Source: Legionella sp. PC1000 (lineage in GTDB: Bacteria > Pseudomonadota > Gammaproteobacteria > Legionellales > Legionellaceae). Taken from it: 64,000 nucleotides of DNA. Made by a program: the position numbers and the translations under genes. The DNA lies in the NCBI RefSeq assembly GCF_014109805.1, contig NZ_CP059400.1, forward strand, positions 124,001 through 188,000. Direction: 5' to 3'. The notes beneath the pieces were generated by a model, which had not been told where the DNA came from, ran no database searches, and was given only the letters and a program-made list of their open reading frames with translations. Shown here piece by piece: positions 16,186-24,713 of the stretch (the first letter of the stretch is position 1; each line of letters begins with the position of its first letter).

Positions 16186-17466
16186 TCAATCATACTGCAA
16201 ACTTGATGCTTTGTTTTTTTCCATGTAGGTGCAGAACCATAGAATTAAAGGTAGAAAAACCAATGTCATGAATAACTTGTAATGCCAAACATTAGCGAGC
16301 AAACTAATAATTTGTTCATAAGGATAAATACCACCGAATAGTAAACTGTAGTCAATTAAACATAATAATGAATTAGAACAAAAATTAGCAATTAAGATAC
16401 GTAATGGGCGGTGTAAACCCCACTTTGAATGTTTCAAGTAGTGGAGCAGCAAAGCATTACTGATAAAGGCAACAAATAATGTCAGAGAAGCCGCGGGTAG
16501 CCTTTTTAACATAATGTAATTGTAAAAAGGATTCAAATTAAAGAACGTTGGCGATGGCAAAGCAACAATCCCTATAAGCAAAATATCAAAAGTGAATTGA
16601 CTGGCAATAAGGATCAGGCATAATTTTAAATTGACTCGATAACCCCACAGTTCGCCAAGTATTGTACTAATCATTAAAGTAAAGGGAAAAAATAATGAGC
16701 TGGCTGATAAAACCATATACTTATTAATAATCGTTACTATCCTGTATTCGCATGCTAAACAAATGAGCATTATGACGATCGCAACGCAAATAAAATAATC
16801 ATATAAGGGTAATGTTTCTCTGCCCCGCTCGAGGTTTGGGATAAAAGGCAAATTCTGGTATTTCAGTAAAAAGGTCAGATAGAATACACCAATGATAAGC
16901 AGTATGATTGAAGCAATCATGAATGAATCAATAAAGATGTGTTTGTAGCTTTGGAGATGGACCCCTGAAAATAAGAGAAAAAAGTCCAAACCAAAAAAAC
17001 TGAGGCCACCTAATAAAGCAAGCAGCATACATTGTTTTGGCGAGGGCAAAGCTTTACTGGCTTTAGGATAAAATAATAGATGGGGCACGTAGAAACTCAG
17101 TGCGAAAGCTAGAGTAGTCGCGAAGAATTTCTTAGGGATGTCTTCAAAAATAATTTGATAAACAGGATTATTATGCATGTATTCGGCTGCGGGCAGGTTG
17201 ATTAGTATATAAACTCCAATACAAAATACATACAAAGTCAGTAAAGAGATATTCAGTAAATGTCTTTGTTCTCTGATGGTGCAATTTCTTAATGCTAATA
17301 AATACGAACCTGCAATTAATGGACAGATCAGACAGTTCACAGAGAACATGAGTCCTTCTATGAGAACGATTTTGAACGATACATTAATTAATAAGATAAG
17401 GGAGGTAATAACACTTACAGTCAGAAATAAAAAACAGCACCGCTGTGAAGGCAATGATTGATTCAT
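16186..17466 (-). CDS. Polytopic membrane protein, tandem YhhQ/VUT-like halves
   Basis: 426 residues with about 11-13 predicted membrane helices. The second half (about residues 250-415) resembles the YhhQ/VUT family of queuosine-precursor transporters: ISTILGELWGYR, VALPSP, LNPFYNYI, LIANFCSNSLLCLIDYSLLF. The first half repeats the layout about 212 residues earlier (LNI...LINLPAAEY, NNPVYQIIF, P111, D161 in GLDFFLLFSG), so the gene looks like an internal duplication. Transport of a pterin, purine or deazapurine precursor is possible but inferred. The charge and polarity of YhhQ substrate residues could not be checked. It lies downstream of an unknown gene and a possible microprotein on the same strand. 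Confidence 0.6.
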   Translation of the reverse strand: MNQSLPSQRCCFLFLTVSVITSLILLINVSFKIVLIEGLMFSVNCLICPLIAGSYLLALRNCTIREQRHLLNISLLTLYVFCIGVYILINLPAAEYMHNNPVYQIIFEDIPKKFFATTLAFALSFYVPHLLFYPKASKALPSPKQCMLLALLGGLSFFGLDFFLLFSGVHLQSYKHIFIDSFMIASIILLIIGVFYLTFLLKYQNLPFIPNLERGRETLPLYDYFICVAIVIMLICLACEYRIVTIINKYMVLSASSLFFPFTLMISTILGELWGYRVNLKLCLILIASQFTFDILLIGIVALPSPTFFNLNPFYNYIMLKRLPAASLTLFVAFISNALLLHYLKHSKWGLHRPLRILIANFCSNSLLCLIDYSLLFGGIYPYEQIISLLANVWHYKLFMTLVFLPLILWFCTYMEKNKASSLQYD

Positions 17467-17585
17467 ATATTTAGGATTTCCATAACTTTGATTTGCTACT
17501 AATTGCCTTGTAATGAGCTAATTAGCGCGCAAATATAGCACCATTGCATTTAATATGGCAAGTAGTTGCGTCGTTCTACTGGAAA

Positions 17586-17660
17586 TTACCTCGATCCAAG
17601 TATTTGATGAACCGCAATACCAATCAAGGGGATCAAAAGAATCAAGACCGCTGCATCCAT
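17586..17660 (-). CDS. Candidate 24-residue single-helix membrane microprotein
   Basis: ATG at 17660, 24 codons, stop TAA at 17586-17588. The peptide starts MDAAVLILLIPLIGIAVHQI and ends with a short basic tail, so one membrane helix. AAGGGG lies about 10 nt before the ATG, a good ribosome binding site. It starts 21 bp after the stop of the 562-residue gene on the same strand. By length and shape it resembles small membrane subunits such as KdpF, but no partner complex is near. It could be a chance ORF. Confidence 0.35.
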   Translation of the reverse strand: MDAAVLILLIPLIGIAVHQILGSR

Positions 17661-17681
17661 TCTTTCGATCCCCTTAACTGA

Positions 17682-19370
17682 TTAGCTGTATTCAAGTGAT
17701 GAAGTCTGTTCCCCTATGGTATTGGTGACGGGCGAAGGACGCTGTTTGGTAGAAAATAAACTATTTGCCGATACTAAGGGCAGAGTCTTTTGAGGGAATA
17801 GCTTTTTGGCTTCAATCACCGTTGGTGTTCGTGGGGTTTTTAGCTCATTTGCTGAGGGTATTACTTTGCTTTGCGATTCTGGAGGAAGCTCAATAATCCT
17901 GTCCGTTTCATGCAAGCCCACATTAGGCGTTCCTTTAGCCAAGAGTACCTCATGCGATACGTTATTTCGCTCAATCCATAATTTAAGTGCTGAAACAAAA
18001 TCCCAAAAATCTTCTTTTTTACTCAACGATAAAAGAAATTCAGAGAGCTTTATGGGCAAACCAAAGCGGTAGTTTAATACGACTGGAAGCGTATATTTGA
18101 CCGTAGATGCGATTGCAGTAGGCGCCGTTGTTAGTGTTTTAACTGGTTTTGTGGCTTCAACGATTTCTATAATATAGAGTAAATCAGTGCGGATGTCGGG
18201 CCAAAATTCCTTAATCACTGGGTCATTCACTGCATTTTTGGGGCTATGAAACATACTGGGCAATAGATATTTTGTTGTTTTCTTAAAAAATCCAGGGGGT
18301 GCAGGTTTAATTTGCTCTAAATCACTTTCGAGTACTTTAGTTAGGAACTTGAAAACGGTTGATAAAGGGATAAATGGTTTTGCACCTTGAGGCGGTTTAA
18401 AATCAATGGGTATTCTTTGCATTAATCCTGCAAATAAAACGTCCACGGCAAACCGTTTCGTGCGATCATAAATCACTAAGGGATCAACCGGAATTCTATC
18501 TTTTGCTGATCGAACTAATGGCAAAGACATGTGCGATGCAACATTAATATGCGCTAAAAGCAATAAATGACGCAATGTTCTGAGGTAAAGATATGGAGGA
18601 GTACCTACAGTGGATTCAAATGCATAATCCATCAAGTACGCGGATGCAGTATAGGCTAAACCCAAAGACAATATTGATTCGGATTTCATGGCCTTATGCC
18701 GCTCACAGCGCTCGGGTGTTGCCATGCGGGTAATGTATTCACCATAAAAATAGATGGCTAATATCCATGCAATTTGCTCCCCATAGGGAAGGGATTTGCT
18801 AATTCCCCAAAGCACCAGATCATTAAATGCCAAAACCAAGGGTTCGCGCAGTGATCCTTTAAATTTACGTTTGAAATTACAATCTTCCTCTTTTTCTCCA
18901 CAGAGTGTTGGGGGAGGGGGATTGAGCTTTGCTTTGTGCTCGTTAAACGCAGAGGAACCTAATGCATCAAGCGCCAAAGTATGTACAACTAGTTTAGATG
19001 CCTGTCTATAAGTAAATCCCCATACGGCATAATTCATTAGCGTCAAGGTAGGTAGAACCGCATAAGATGCCAACATTGCAGTTGGGTCTGTTGGGCGCAA
19101 GTAATTTTGAATGCTGTTGTTTGCATAATGTGCCCCGACAACGGGCAGAACATCATAAAAAAGTATATTTCCTGTCCCGTTGACGATTTTCATCACCGGG
19201 GGGGTGACTACTGCAGGAATTGCCTCACGCAAGGCTAAGACTTGTTCGGCTACATAAAAAGCTGTATTTGCAACGTAGCCTACAGTTTGTTTTATGGCGT
19301 TATTCCAAAGCCATGTTGTTCCATCACCAAGAGACTTGGTCCCATCAACCAAAGAAGTCCAAAAGTTCAT
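17682..19370 (-). CDS. Unknown 562-residue protein, possible Dot/Icm effector or membrane-associated protein
   Basis: No recognised family. The N-terminal half has several moderately hydrophobic segments (for example near residues 70-125 and 190-270: MLASYAVLPTLTLMNYAVWG, IAWILAIYFYGEYI, ILSLGLAYTASAYLMDYAF) that may be membrane-embedded. The C-terminal 100 residues are polar and rich in Pro, Ser, Thr and Lys, ending TSSLEYS. There is no signal peptide. Length, lack of homology to housekeeping families and an isolated position flanked by repeats fit Legionella accessory proteins. A coding function is supported by its long frame and normal local codon use. No catalytic motif is visible. Confidence 0.75.
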   Translation of the reverse strand: MNFWTSLVDGTKSLGDGTTWLWNNAIKQTVGYVANTAFYVAEQVLALREAIPAVVTPPVMKIVNGTGNILFYDVLPVVGAHYANNSIQNYLRPTDPTAMLASYAVLPTLTLMNYAVWGFTYRQASKLVVHTLALDALGSSAFNEHKAKLNPPPPTLCGEKEEDCNFKRKFKGSLREPLVLAFNDLVLWGISKSLPYGEQIAWILAIYFYGEYITRMATPERCERHKAMKSESILSLGLAYTASAYLMDYAFESTVGTPPYLYLRTLRHLLLLAHINVASHMSLPLVRSAKDRIPVDPLVIYDRTKRFAVDVLFAGLMQRIPIDFKPPQGAKPFIPLSTVFKFLTKVLESDLEQIKPAPPGFFKKTTKYLLPSMFHSPKNAVNDPVIKEFWPDIRTDLLYIIEIVEATKPVKTLTTAPTAIASTVKYTLPVVLNYRFGLPIKLSEFLLSLSKKEDFWDFVSALKLWIERNNVSHEVLLAKGTPNVGLHETDRIIELPPESQSKVIPSANELKTPRTPTVIEAKKLFPQKTLPLVSANSLFSTKQRPSPVTNTIGEQTSSLEYS

Positions 19371-19602
19371 AGTATTGCTCTCCCTGCAACAACGAAATTT
19401 TATTGTATGAGTAAAAAAATAGAAATGCCAGTCTTTTTCTCATGAAGCACAGGAAGATTACATATTGCTACGATTCTATTAAAAATTTTTTATCTTATAG
19501 ACAAAGTGACTTATTTTTTGTCTTTTAATTCGACTATTCCAATGCCATCATTAATAAATTGCTCTTTCCATAGTAAATCACGATACGGTTGCCCCCTATT
19601 TT

Positions 19603-20235
19603 TTATAAATTTTTATCAGGGTACTCACAAAGATCCTGGATGAGGCACGTTTTACAATGAGGGCGGCGTGCAGTACATACATAACGTCCATGTAAAACAA
19701 GCCAATGATGCGCATCTTTTAAAAACTCAGGCTCAATCTTTTTTATAAGCGCTTTTTCTACTTCTAAAGGAGTTTTCCCTTTAGCAAGACCAGTACGATT
19801 TGATACCCTAAAAATATGGGTATCTACAGCCACTGTGGATTCGCCAAAAGCTGTATTCAGGATTACATTGGCTGTTTTACGACCTACTCCTGGCAAAGAT
19901 TCCAAGTCATTACGTTTATTGGGTACTTTTCCGTTGTAATTTTTGATCAGCAAGGCACAGGTTTTCATAATGTTTTGTGCTTTGCTATTATATAGACCTA
20001 TAGATTTTATATGCTCTTTAAGTTTTTCCAAACCCAATTCAAGAATACTTTGGGGGGTGTTCGCTACTGGAAATAGTTTGGCTGTTGCTTTATTTACTCC
20101 AACATCAGTCGCTTGTGCTGAAAGAATGACCGCAATTAATAATTCAAAAGGGGTGTGATAAACCAACTCCGTAGTTGGATGTGGATTCTGCTCACGAAAA
20201 CGCATAAAAATTTCATGGCGCTGCTGTTTATTCAT
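19603..20235 (-). CDS. nth: Endonuclease III (Nth), base-excision DNA glycosylase/AP lyase
   Basis: 210 residues, the standard length. It removes oxidised pyrimidines from DNA. The helix-hairpin-helix [14 protein letters not shown] holds the catalytic Lys120, and Asp138 lies in [13 protein letters not shown]. The [4Fe-4S] cluster cysteines are Cys187, Cys194, Cys197 and Cys203 (C-x6-C-x2-C-x5-C). It overlaps rnfB by 8 bp. In E. coli nth is the last gene of the rsxABCDGE-nth operon; here only the B subunit remains next to it. Confidence 0.97.
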   Translation of the reverse strand: MNKQQRHEIFMRFREQNPHPTTELVYHTPFELLIAVILSAQATDVGVNKATAKLFPVANTPQSILELGLEKLKEHIKSIGLYNSKAQNIMKTCALLIKNYNGKVPNKRNDLESLPGVGRKTANVILNTAFGESTVAVDTHIFRVSNRTGLAKGKTPLEVEKALIKKIEPEFLKDAHHWLVLHGRYVCTARRPHCKTCLIQDLCEYPDKNL

Positions 20236-20839
20236 GATTTTTTTTCGCTTTTACTCGTGCTAATGCGTGTTGAATGTAGTTTTGCTTGGCTTTGAGATCT
20301 TGAGTCTTATCCGTTTTCAATGCGAGTAGGCGCTTTTCTCTATAGGCCTGTTGTTTTTCGTGTTCCTCACGTAATAAACGTGTTTGTTTGGCATTAAATC
20401 GGTTACGTGCCAACCCTTTATCATAGTGTATATCTGGTAAAGCAACCATTTCAATACAATCTACCGGACATGGTGCAACACATAAGCCACAACCCGTACA
20501 TTCATGGTTGATAACCGCATGCATTAATTTGCCGCTACCAATAATTGCATCTACTGGACAGGCTTTGATGCATTTGGTACATCCAATGCATTCTGCTTCA
20601 CGAATAACTGCAACAGAGGGATCTCTCGTATTGATAAGTGCTTCTTCCAAATAAGGGGCAGGATCAATATCGAGTAAAGCGCCTAAAGCTTTGACTGTAG
20701 TAACGCCTCCGGGAGGACATCTATTAATTGGAGCTGTCCCTTGAGCCAGGGCTTCGGCATAGGGCAAGCAACCAGGGTATTCGCATTCGCCACATTGAGT
20801 TTGTGGCAAAAGCGCATCAATTTCTTTAACTGAGGCCAT
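20228..20839 (-). CDS. rnfB: RnfB/RsxB-like iron-sulfur protein without other Rnf subunits
   Basis: 203 residues from the preferred start MASVKEID at 20839; a longer frame starts at 20893 but lies inside metG. The N-terminal Cys cluster [10 protein letters not shown] is the RnfB 4Fe-4S motif. Two ferredoxin motifs follow, [16 protein letters not shown] and [16 protein letters not shown]. The hydrophobic N-terminal anchor of full RnfB is missing, so the protein is probably soluble. The C-terminal tail is Lys/Gln-rich. It overlaps metG by 14 bp and nth by 8 bp. No rnfA, C, D, G or E gene is present in the window, so its electron partner is unknown; an orphan ferredoxin role is inferred. Confidence 0.88.
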   Translation of the reverse strand: MASVKEIDALLPQTQCGECEYPGCLPYAEALAQGTAPINRCPPGGVTTVKALGALLDIDPAPYLEEALINTRDPSVAVIREAECIGCTKCIKACPVDAIIGSGKLMHAVINHECTGCGLCVAPCPVDCIEMVALPDIHYDKGLARNRFNAKQTRLLREEHEKQQAYREKRLLALKTDKTQDLKAKQNYIQHALARVKAKKNHE

Positions 20840-22490
20840 GGTACACCTGTTTGGATTGCTCCAGCATGGCATGTATTTTTTCCTTTTCAACACGAACCAT
20901 TAACGGCTGGAAGGTATTGAGATTATGATTGAGCAAAGGGTGATTAATTGATTCCCAGTTAAGGGGTTCACAATTTAAAAAATCTTCAGAAGCTTTTGCC
21001 ATTAAAGGTAATACGGGTTTTAAATAAGTGATTAGGATTCGGAATAAATTAATCCCCATGGTACAAATGGCTTGTACTTCGGATAAACGTCCTTCTTCTT
21101 TTGCCAATACCCAGGGCTTGTGTGCATCTATGTATTGATTCACTTTATCGGCACAATCCATAATCTGGCGAATAGCGCGTGCATAATCACGAGAAATAAA
21201 TGATTCAATCACCTCAGCGCGTACTTCGAGTAGGGCCGCATACAATTGCGGGTCACTTAAACTGCTGCTTAAACGGTTATCAAATCGTTTATTGATAAAA
21301 CCGGCACAACGACTGGCAATATTGACTACTTTACCCACGAGATCGGCATTGATCTTATTGATAAAATCGTCAAAATTTAAATCCAAATCATCTACGCGAC
21401 CGTTCAGTTTGGCGGCAAAATAATAACGTAGGTATTCGGGATGCAGGTGTTCCAGATAAGTCCGTGCTTCAAGAAAAGTTCCACGTGATTTTGACATTTT
21501 CTGGCCATCAACAGTCAAAAAGCCATGGGTGTATACCGCTGTAGGCATGCGGTGGCCGCTGGCAGCAAGCATAGCAGGCCAAAATAAAGCATGAAAGTAA
21601 ACAATGTCTTTGCCAACGAAATGATATAACTCAGTAGTAGAATCCTTATCCCAAAATTCCGCAAAAGAAACGCCGTGCTCATCGCAGTATTTTTTAAAAC
21701 TGGCCATATAACCTATAGGGGCATCAAGCCATACATAGAAGTATTTGTCCGTAGTTCCGGGGATTGGAAATCCAAAATAAGGTGCGTCACGCGAGATATC
21801 CCATTGTTTTAATCCTGCGGCAAACCATTCATCCAGTTTATTCGCTACTTCAGCTTGCAAATGACCGCTGCGGGTCCATTCTTTTAAAAGCGATTCATAA
21901 CGTGGCAAATCAAAGAAATAATGCTCTGAATCTTTTTCTATAGGTTTGGCTCCCGAAATAGCAGATACCGCATCAATCAAATCTGTAGGTGAGTAGGTCG
22001 CACCACAGACCTCACAGTTATCCCCATATTGATCGCGGGCACTACATTTGGGGCATGTTCCCTTGACGTAGCGATCAGGTAAAAACATTTGCTTTACGGG
22101 ATCATAAGCTTGCCGTATGGTTTTTTTAATAATGGAACCATTGGCCTGTAATGACGCGTAGATGGCGGCAGCTAAGTGCTGGTTTTCTGGGGAGTGGGTC
22201 GTATGATAGCAGTCATAATCGATAGCAAACGCTTTGAAATCACGCTCATGGCTTTGTTTTATTTCAGCAGTCAAGCTCTCTGGAGTAACTCCCATTTGTT
22301 CTGCTTTCAACATAATCGGGGTGCCATGTGCATCGTCCCCACAGATACTGATGCAATCGATTCCAGACATTTTATGGGTACGCACCCAAATATCTGTTTG
22401 GATATGCTCTACTAAATGTCCAAGATGTAAATGCCCATTTGCATAGGGTAAGGCGCTGGTAACCAGCATTTTACGTTGTTTTGCCATCAA
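20826..22490 (-). CDS. metG: Methionyl-tRNA synthetase, short form
   Basis: 554 residues. It charges tRNA-Met. The HIGH-like motif [11 protein letters not shown] is at residues 15-25 and the KMSKS loop at 331-335. The zinc-binding knuckle [18 protein letters not shown] lies in the connective peptide. The anticodon-binding alpha-helical domain ends near residue 540. E. coli MetG has about 677 residues with a C-terminal tRNA-binding dimerisation domain (Trbp111-like), and this gene lacks it. The stop falls beyond the minimal active core, so the enzyme should work as a monomer. It is upstream of rnfB-nth with overlaps. Confidence 0.95.
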   Translation of the reverse strand: MMAKQRKMLVTSALPYANGHLHLGHLVEHIQTDIWVRTHKMSGIDCISICGDDAHGTPIMLKAEQMGVTPESLTAEIKQSHERDFKAFAIDYDCYHTTHSPENQHLAAAIYASLQANGSIIKKTIRQAYDPVKQMFLPDRYVKGTCPKCSARDQYGDNCEVCGATYSPTDLIDAVSAISGAKPIEKDSEHYFFDLPRYESLLKEWTRSGHLQAEVANKLDEWFAAGLKQWDISRDAPYFGFPIPGTTDKYFYVWLDAPIGYMASFKKYCDEHGVSFAEFWDKDSTTELYHFVGKDIVYFHALFWPAMLAASGHRMPTAVYTHGFLTVDGQKMSKSRGTFLEARTYLEHLHPEYLRYYFAAKLNGRVDDLDLNFDDFINKINADLVGKVVNIASRCAGFINKRFDNRLSSSLSDPQLYAALLEVRAEVIESFISRDYARAIRQIMDCADKVNQYIDAHKPWVLAKEEGRLSEVQAICTMGINLFRILITYLKPVLPLMAKASEDFLNCEPLNWESINHPLLNHNLNTFQPLMVRVEKEKIHAMLEQSKQVYHGLS

Positions 22491-22692
22491 TACAGTACCT
22501 GCTGACGTGAAAATGATTGATTATAACGCATGTGAGTTATAAATGCTGTAGGTAATCAAGTGATTGCTGGAGTTATATTGGAACGTACATTGCGGTTGTC
22601 ATCGCAAAAAAGAGCATTTTAAATTGTGGGAGTATAACTTAGGATTTATCATTATTTATGGGTACGTCTTATAAATAATTCATTAGAAATAA

Positions 22693-22716
22693 AAAACGCG
22701 GCATGCGCCGCGTTTT
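22693..22716 (-). terminator. Intrinsic terminator after the Ala-rich membrane protein gene
   Basis: AAAACGCGGC-ATGC-GCCGCGTTTT forms a perfect 10-bp stem with a 4-base loop. On the minus strand it is followed by a T-run (TTTTTTATTTC). It lies 25 bp after the stop at 22741. Confidence 0.9.
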
Positions 22717-22740
22717 GCATTTCTACTTTAATACAGACTA

Positions 22741-23535
22741 CTAAGGGTTGCTGCCGCTCAAACGGATTGTGTTTGAGGTATCAACAACAGGGGTCTCTTC
22801 TTTCTTAGCAGTTTTCAAAGGAGATGGGAATTGAGTTACTTCATCCTCACGCTTCATAGGAACTACAGTGCCTGAACGGTTTTCTAAGCCAGTTTCTTCA
22901 CGCTTAGTAGTACGTAAGTCTTTTGAAGAGTATGGGTTTGAGGAAGAAAAAGTAGTACCTAGGCCTTTACCAAAATCTTCATCTTCTTCGATAAGAAGGT
23001 CTGTTCCTTTACTTCCTGTCTTTTTGCTGCTAGCACGAAGGCCTTTGCAGCATTCAGCAAGCCATTTAAATCCATTGACAAGACCAGCTGTTACATAAGT
23101 TGCAACAGAAGCAGCAGCAGCAGCTAATCCAGCAGCAAGACCGATTTGTGCAACAGTGCTAGCGCCAGCGATCGCAGCAATAGAAAGACCACCGATTGAG
23201 AATGTAGCAACTGCAGCTAAAGCAGCAGGCCACAAGAATAAAGTAAGGGCAACTGCACCAGCAGCAAGTAAAGAAATCCATGCAGCAGTAGCGATTGCTT
23301 TTTTATGGTTAGAAAGGAAGTCAGCAGTTGCACGGCTAACAGTTTTTATGCCATCAGCTAGGTAACCAACTAAACCACGTGTTGTTACAGGGTTACCATC
23401 GAGGTCTTCTTTAACTCTTTCTACTCCGTCTCTACCTTTTACTTTTACAGTAGAACCTAATACTAGGTTAGTCAGACCGGTAAAAGCATTTGCTGGCAAT
23501 TCAAAAATTGTATTCATTACTTGTTTAAATTTCAT
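22741..23535 (-). CDS. Unknown Ala-rich membrane protein
   Basis: 264 residues. A polar N-terminal part (1-75) is followed by a very hydrophobic Ala/Gly-rich region at about 82-160 (WISLLAAGAVALTLFLWP, AAGLAAAAASVATYVTAG) that should form two to four membrane helices. The C-terminal 100 residues are polar, with acidic and Thr/Glu-rich stretches. No family was recognised. It is a single-gene unit with a clear terminator and an upstream AT-rich region; a good SD (TTGGAGT) precedes the ATG. Similar architecture is common in Legionella proteins of unknown function, and a type IV effector is one possibility. Confidence 0.75.
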   Translation of the reverse strand: MKFKQVMNTIFELPANAFTGLTNLVLGSTVKVKGRDGVERVKEDLDGNPVTTRGLVGYLADGIKTVSRATADFLSNHKKAIATAAWISLLAAGAVALTLFLWPAALAAVATFSIGGLSIAAIAGASTVAQIGLAAGLAAAAASVATYVTAGLVNGFKWLAECCKGLRASSKKTGSKGTDLLIEEDEDFGKGLGTTFSSSNPYSSKDLRTTKREETGLENRSGTVVPMKREDEVTQFPSPLKTAKKEETPVVDTSNTIRLSGSNP

Positions 23536-23780
23536 GTGTTACTCCAAGGTTATAAATCAGGGCGAATAATAGCAATGATTTTGCTATATGTGAATCAAAA
23601 ATGCTCAATTTGTTGTAACAAAAGTGTAAAAATATTTGATTTTTTCGTAGGAATAGTATAATAAGTGAGCAGATTTTATATTAATAAAACCTTAAGGTTT
23701 CTTTTTAGTCAGCCGAGGGATCTTAAGAACGGTGTAAACAAAAAGAAAACCATACAATCTCAGGATAATTCCCTTCAGTT

Positions 23781-24467
23781 TTATAAGTGACCGGAATGGC
23801 GATATAGCGTAGGATCATCAACTCCAGCCCCAAGAAAGCCACGTTTTCTAAACGTACAACTATCACATTGGCCGCATGCTTCACCTGCATCATTTGCCTG
23901 ATAACAGGAAACAGTTAAGCTGTAATCTACGCCCAGACTTATCCCCAATTGGATTGTCTCTACCTTGCTTAAATGTTGTAAGGGCGCATGAATGGTGAAT
24001 TGATCCCCGGTTACACCTGCTTTAGTTGCCAAATTGGCTAAGGTTTGAAATGCTTGGATAAATTCAGGACGGCAGTCGGGGTAATGAGAATAATCAACAG
24101 AGCTTGCACCGATAAAAATGTCCCTTGCTGCTATAGATTCTGCAAAACCTAAGGCCATAGCCAGGAAAATGGTATTGCGTGCAGGCACATAAGTTACTGG
24201 AATGTCAGAGCCGCCCTGAAAGGATGGTACTTCTATACTAGAATCTGTCAAAGCTGAATTACGAAATAATGCAGTATCTAAGGTGACAATTTGATGGGTC
24301 ATAACTTGATAATGTTGGGCGATGCGTTGTGCCGCGAGTAATTCAGCTGAATGCCTTTGTCCATAAGAAAAGCTGATTGCATAACAGGAAAAACCTTTTG
24401 AGCGTGCTAAGGCAAGACAAGTCGTTGAATCCAGGCCACCAGATAATAGTACTATCGCTTTTTTCAT
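23781..24467 (-). CDS. queC: 7-cyano-7-deazaguanine synthase
   Basis: 228 residues. It converts 7-carboxy-7-deazaguanine to preQ0 using ATP and ammonia in the queuosine pathway. The PP-loop ATP motif [13 protein letters not shown] is at residues 7-19. The zinc-binding Cys set appears as [17 protein letters not shown] near the C-terminus, with FRKRGF following. [14 protein letters not shown] is a further signature. No other que gene adjoins it. The PTPS-family gene at 2735 and the VUT-like protein at 16186 could belong to the same or a related pathway, but that is inference. Confidence 0.96.
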   Translation of the reverse strand: MKKAIVLLSGGLDSTTCLALARSKGFSCYAISFSYGQRHSAELLAAQRIAQHYQVMTHQIVTLDTALFRNSALTDSSIEVPSFQGGSDIPVTYVPARNTIFLAMALGFAESIAARDIFIGASSVDYSHYPDCRPEFIQAFQTLANLATKAGVTGDQFTIHAPLQHLSKVETIQLGISLGVDYSLTVSCYQANDAGEACGQCDSCTFRKRGFLGAGVDDPTLYRHSGHL

Positions 24468-24535
24468 AGTATATAAGTCTCCAAAATTTACTCATTTTTA
24501 TAACTTTTCAAGAAGTCCGTGCAAGAAACCGCTGC

Positions 24536-24618
24536 CTACGTTCAGCGGCTTGTCCAGAATCCAGGAATCTTGCCCTGGTCTAGAGCTCTGGAGCCTGCGG
24601 ACAAGCCGCAGGACGTGG
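24536..24618. repeat. Family A palindromic repeat in the queC-manC gap
   Basis: CTACGTTCAGCGGCTTGTCC at the left pairs with GACAAGCCGCAGGACGTGG at the right. An open frame runs through it in phase with manC, but that frame is a by-product of the repeat rather than coding sequence. Confidence 0.8.
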
Positions 24619-24713
24619 GCGATTATAATTTGCGCAGGCTTCTTAAGAAGTTACCTTTTTTTAGGTTTAAAATGCTGTTAGAATGCGCCCATTATGCCAT
24701 AACATGGAACTTT

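Noticed and set aside
20840-20893. Longer N-terminus of the RnfB-like protein
   Set aside because: The 18 extra codons lie inside metG and have no similarity to RnfB; the start at 20839 gives the family N-terminus.
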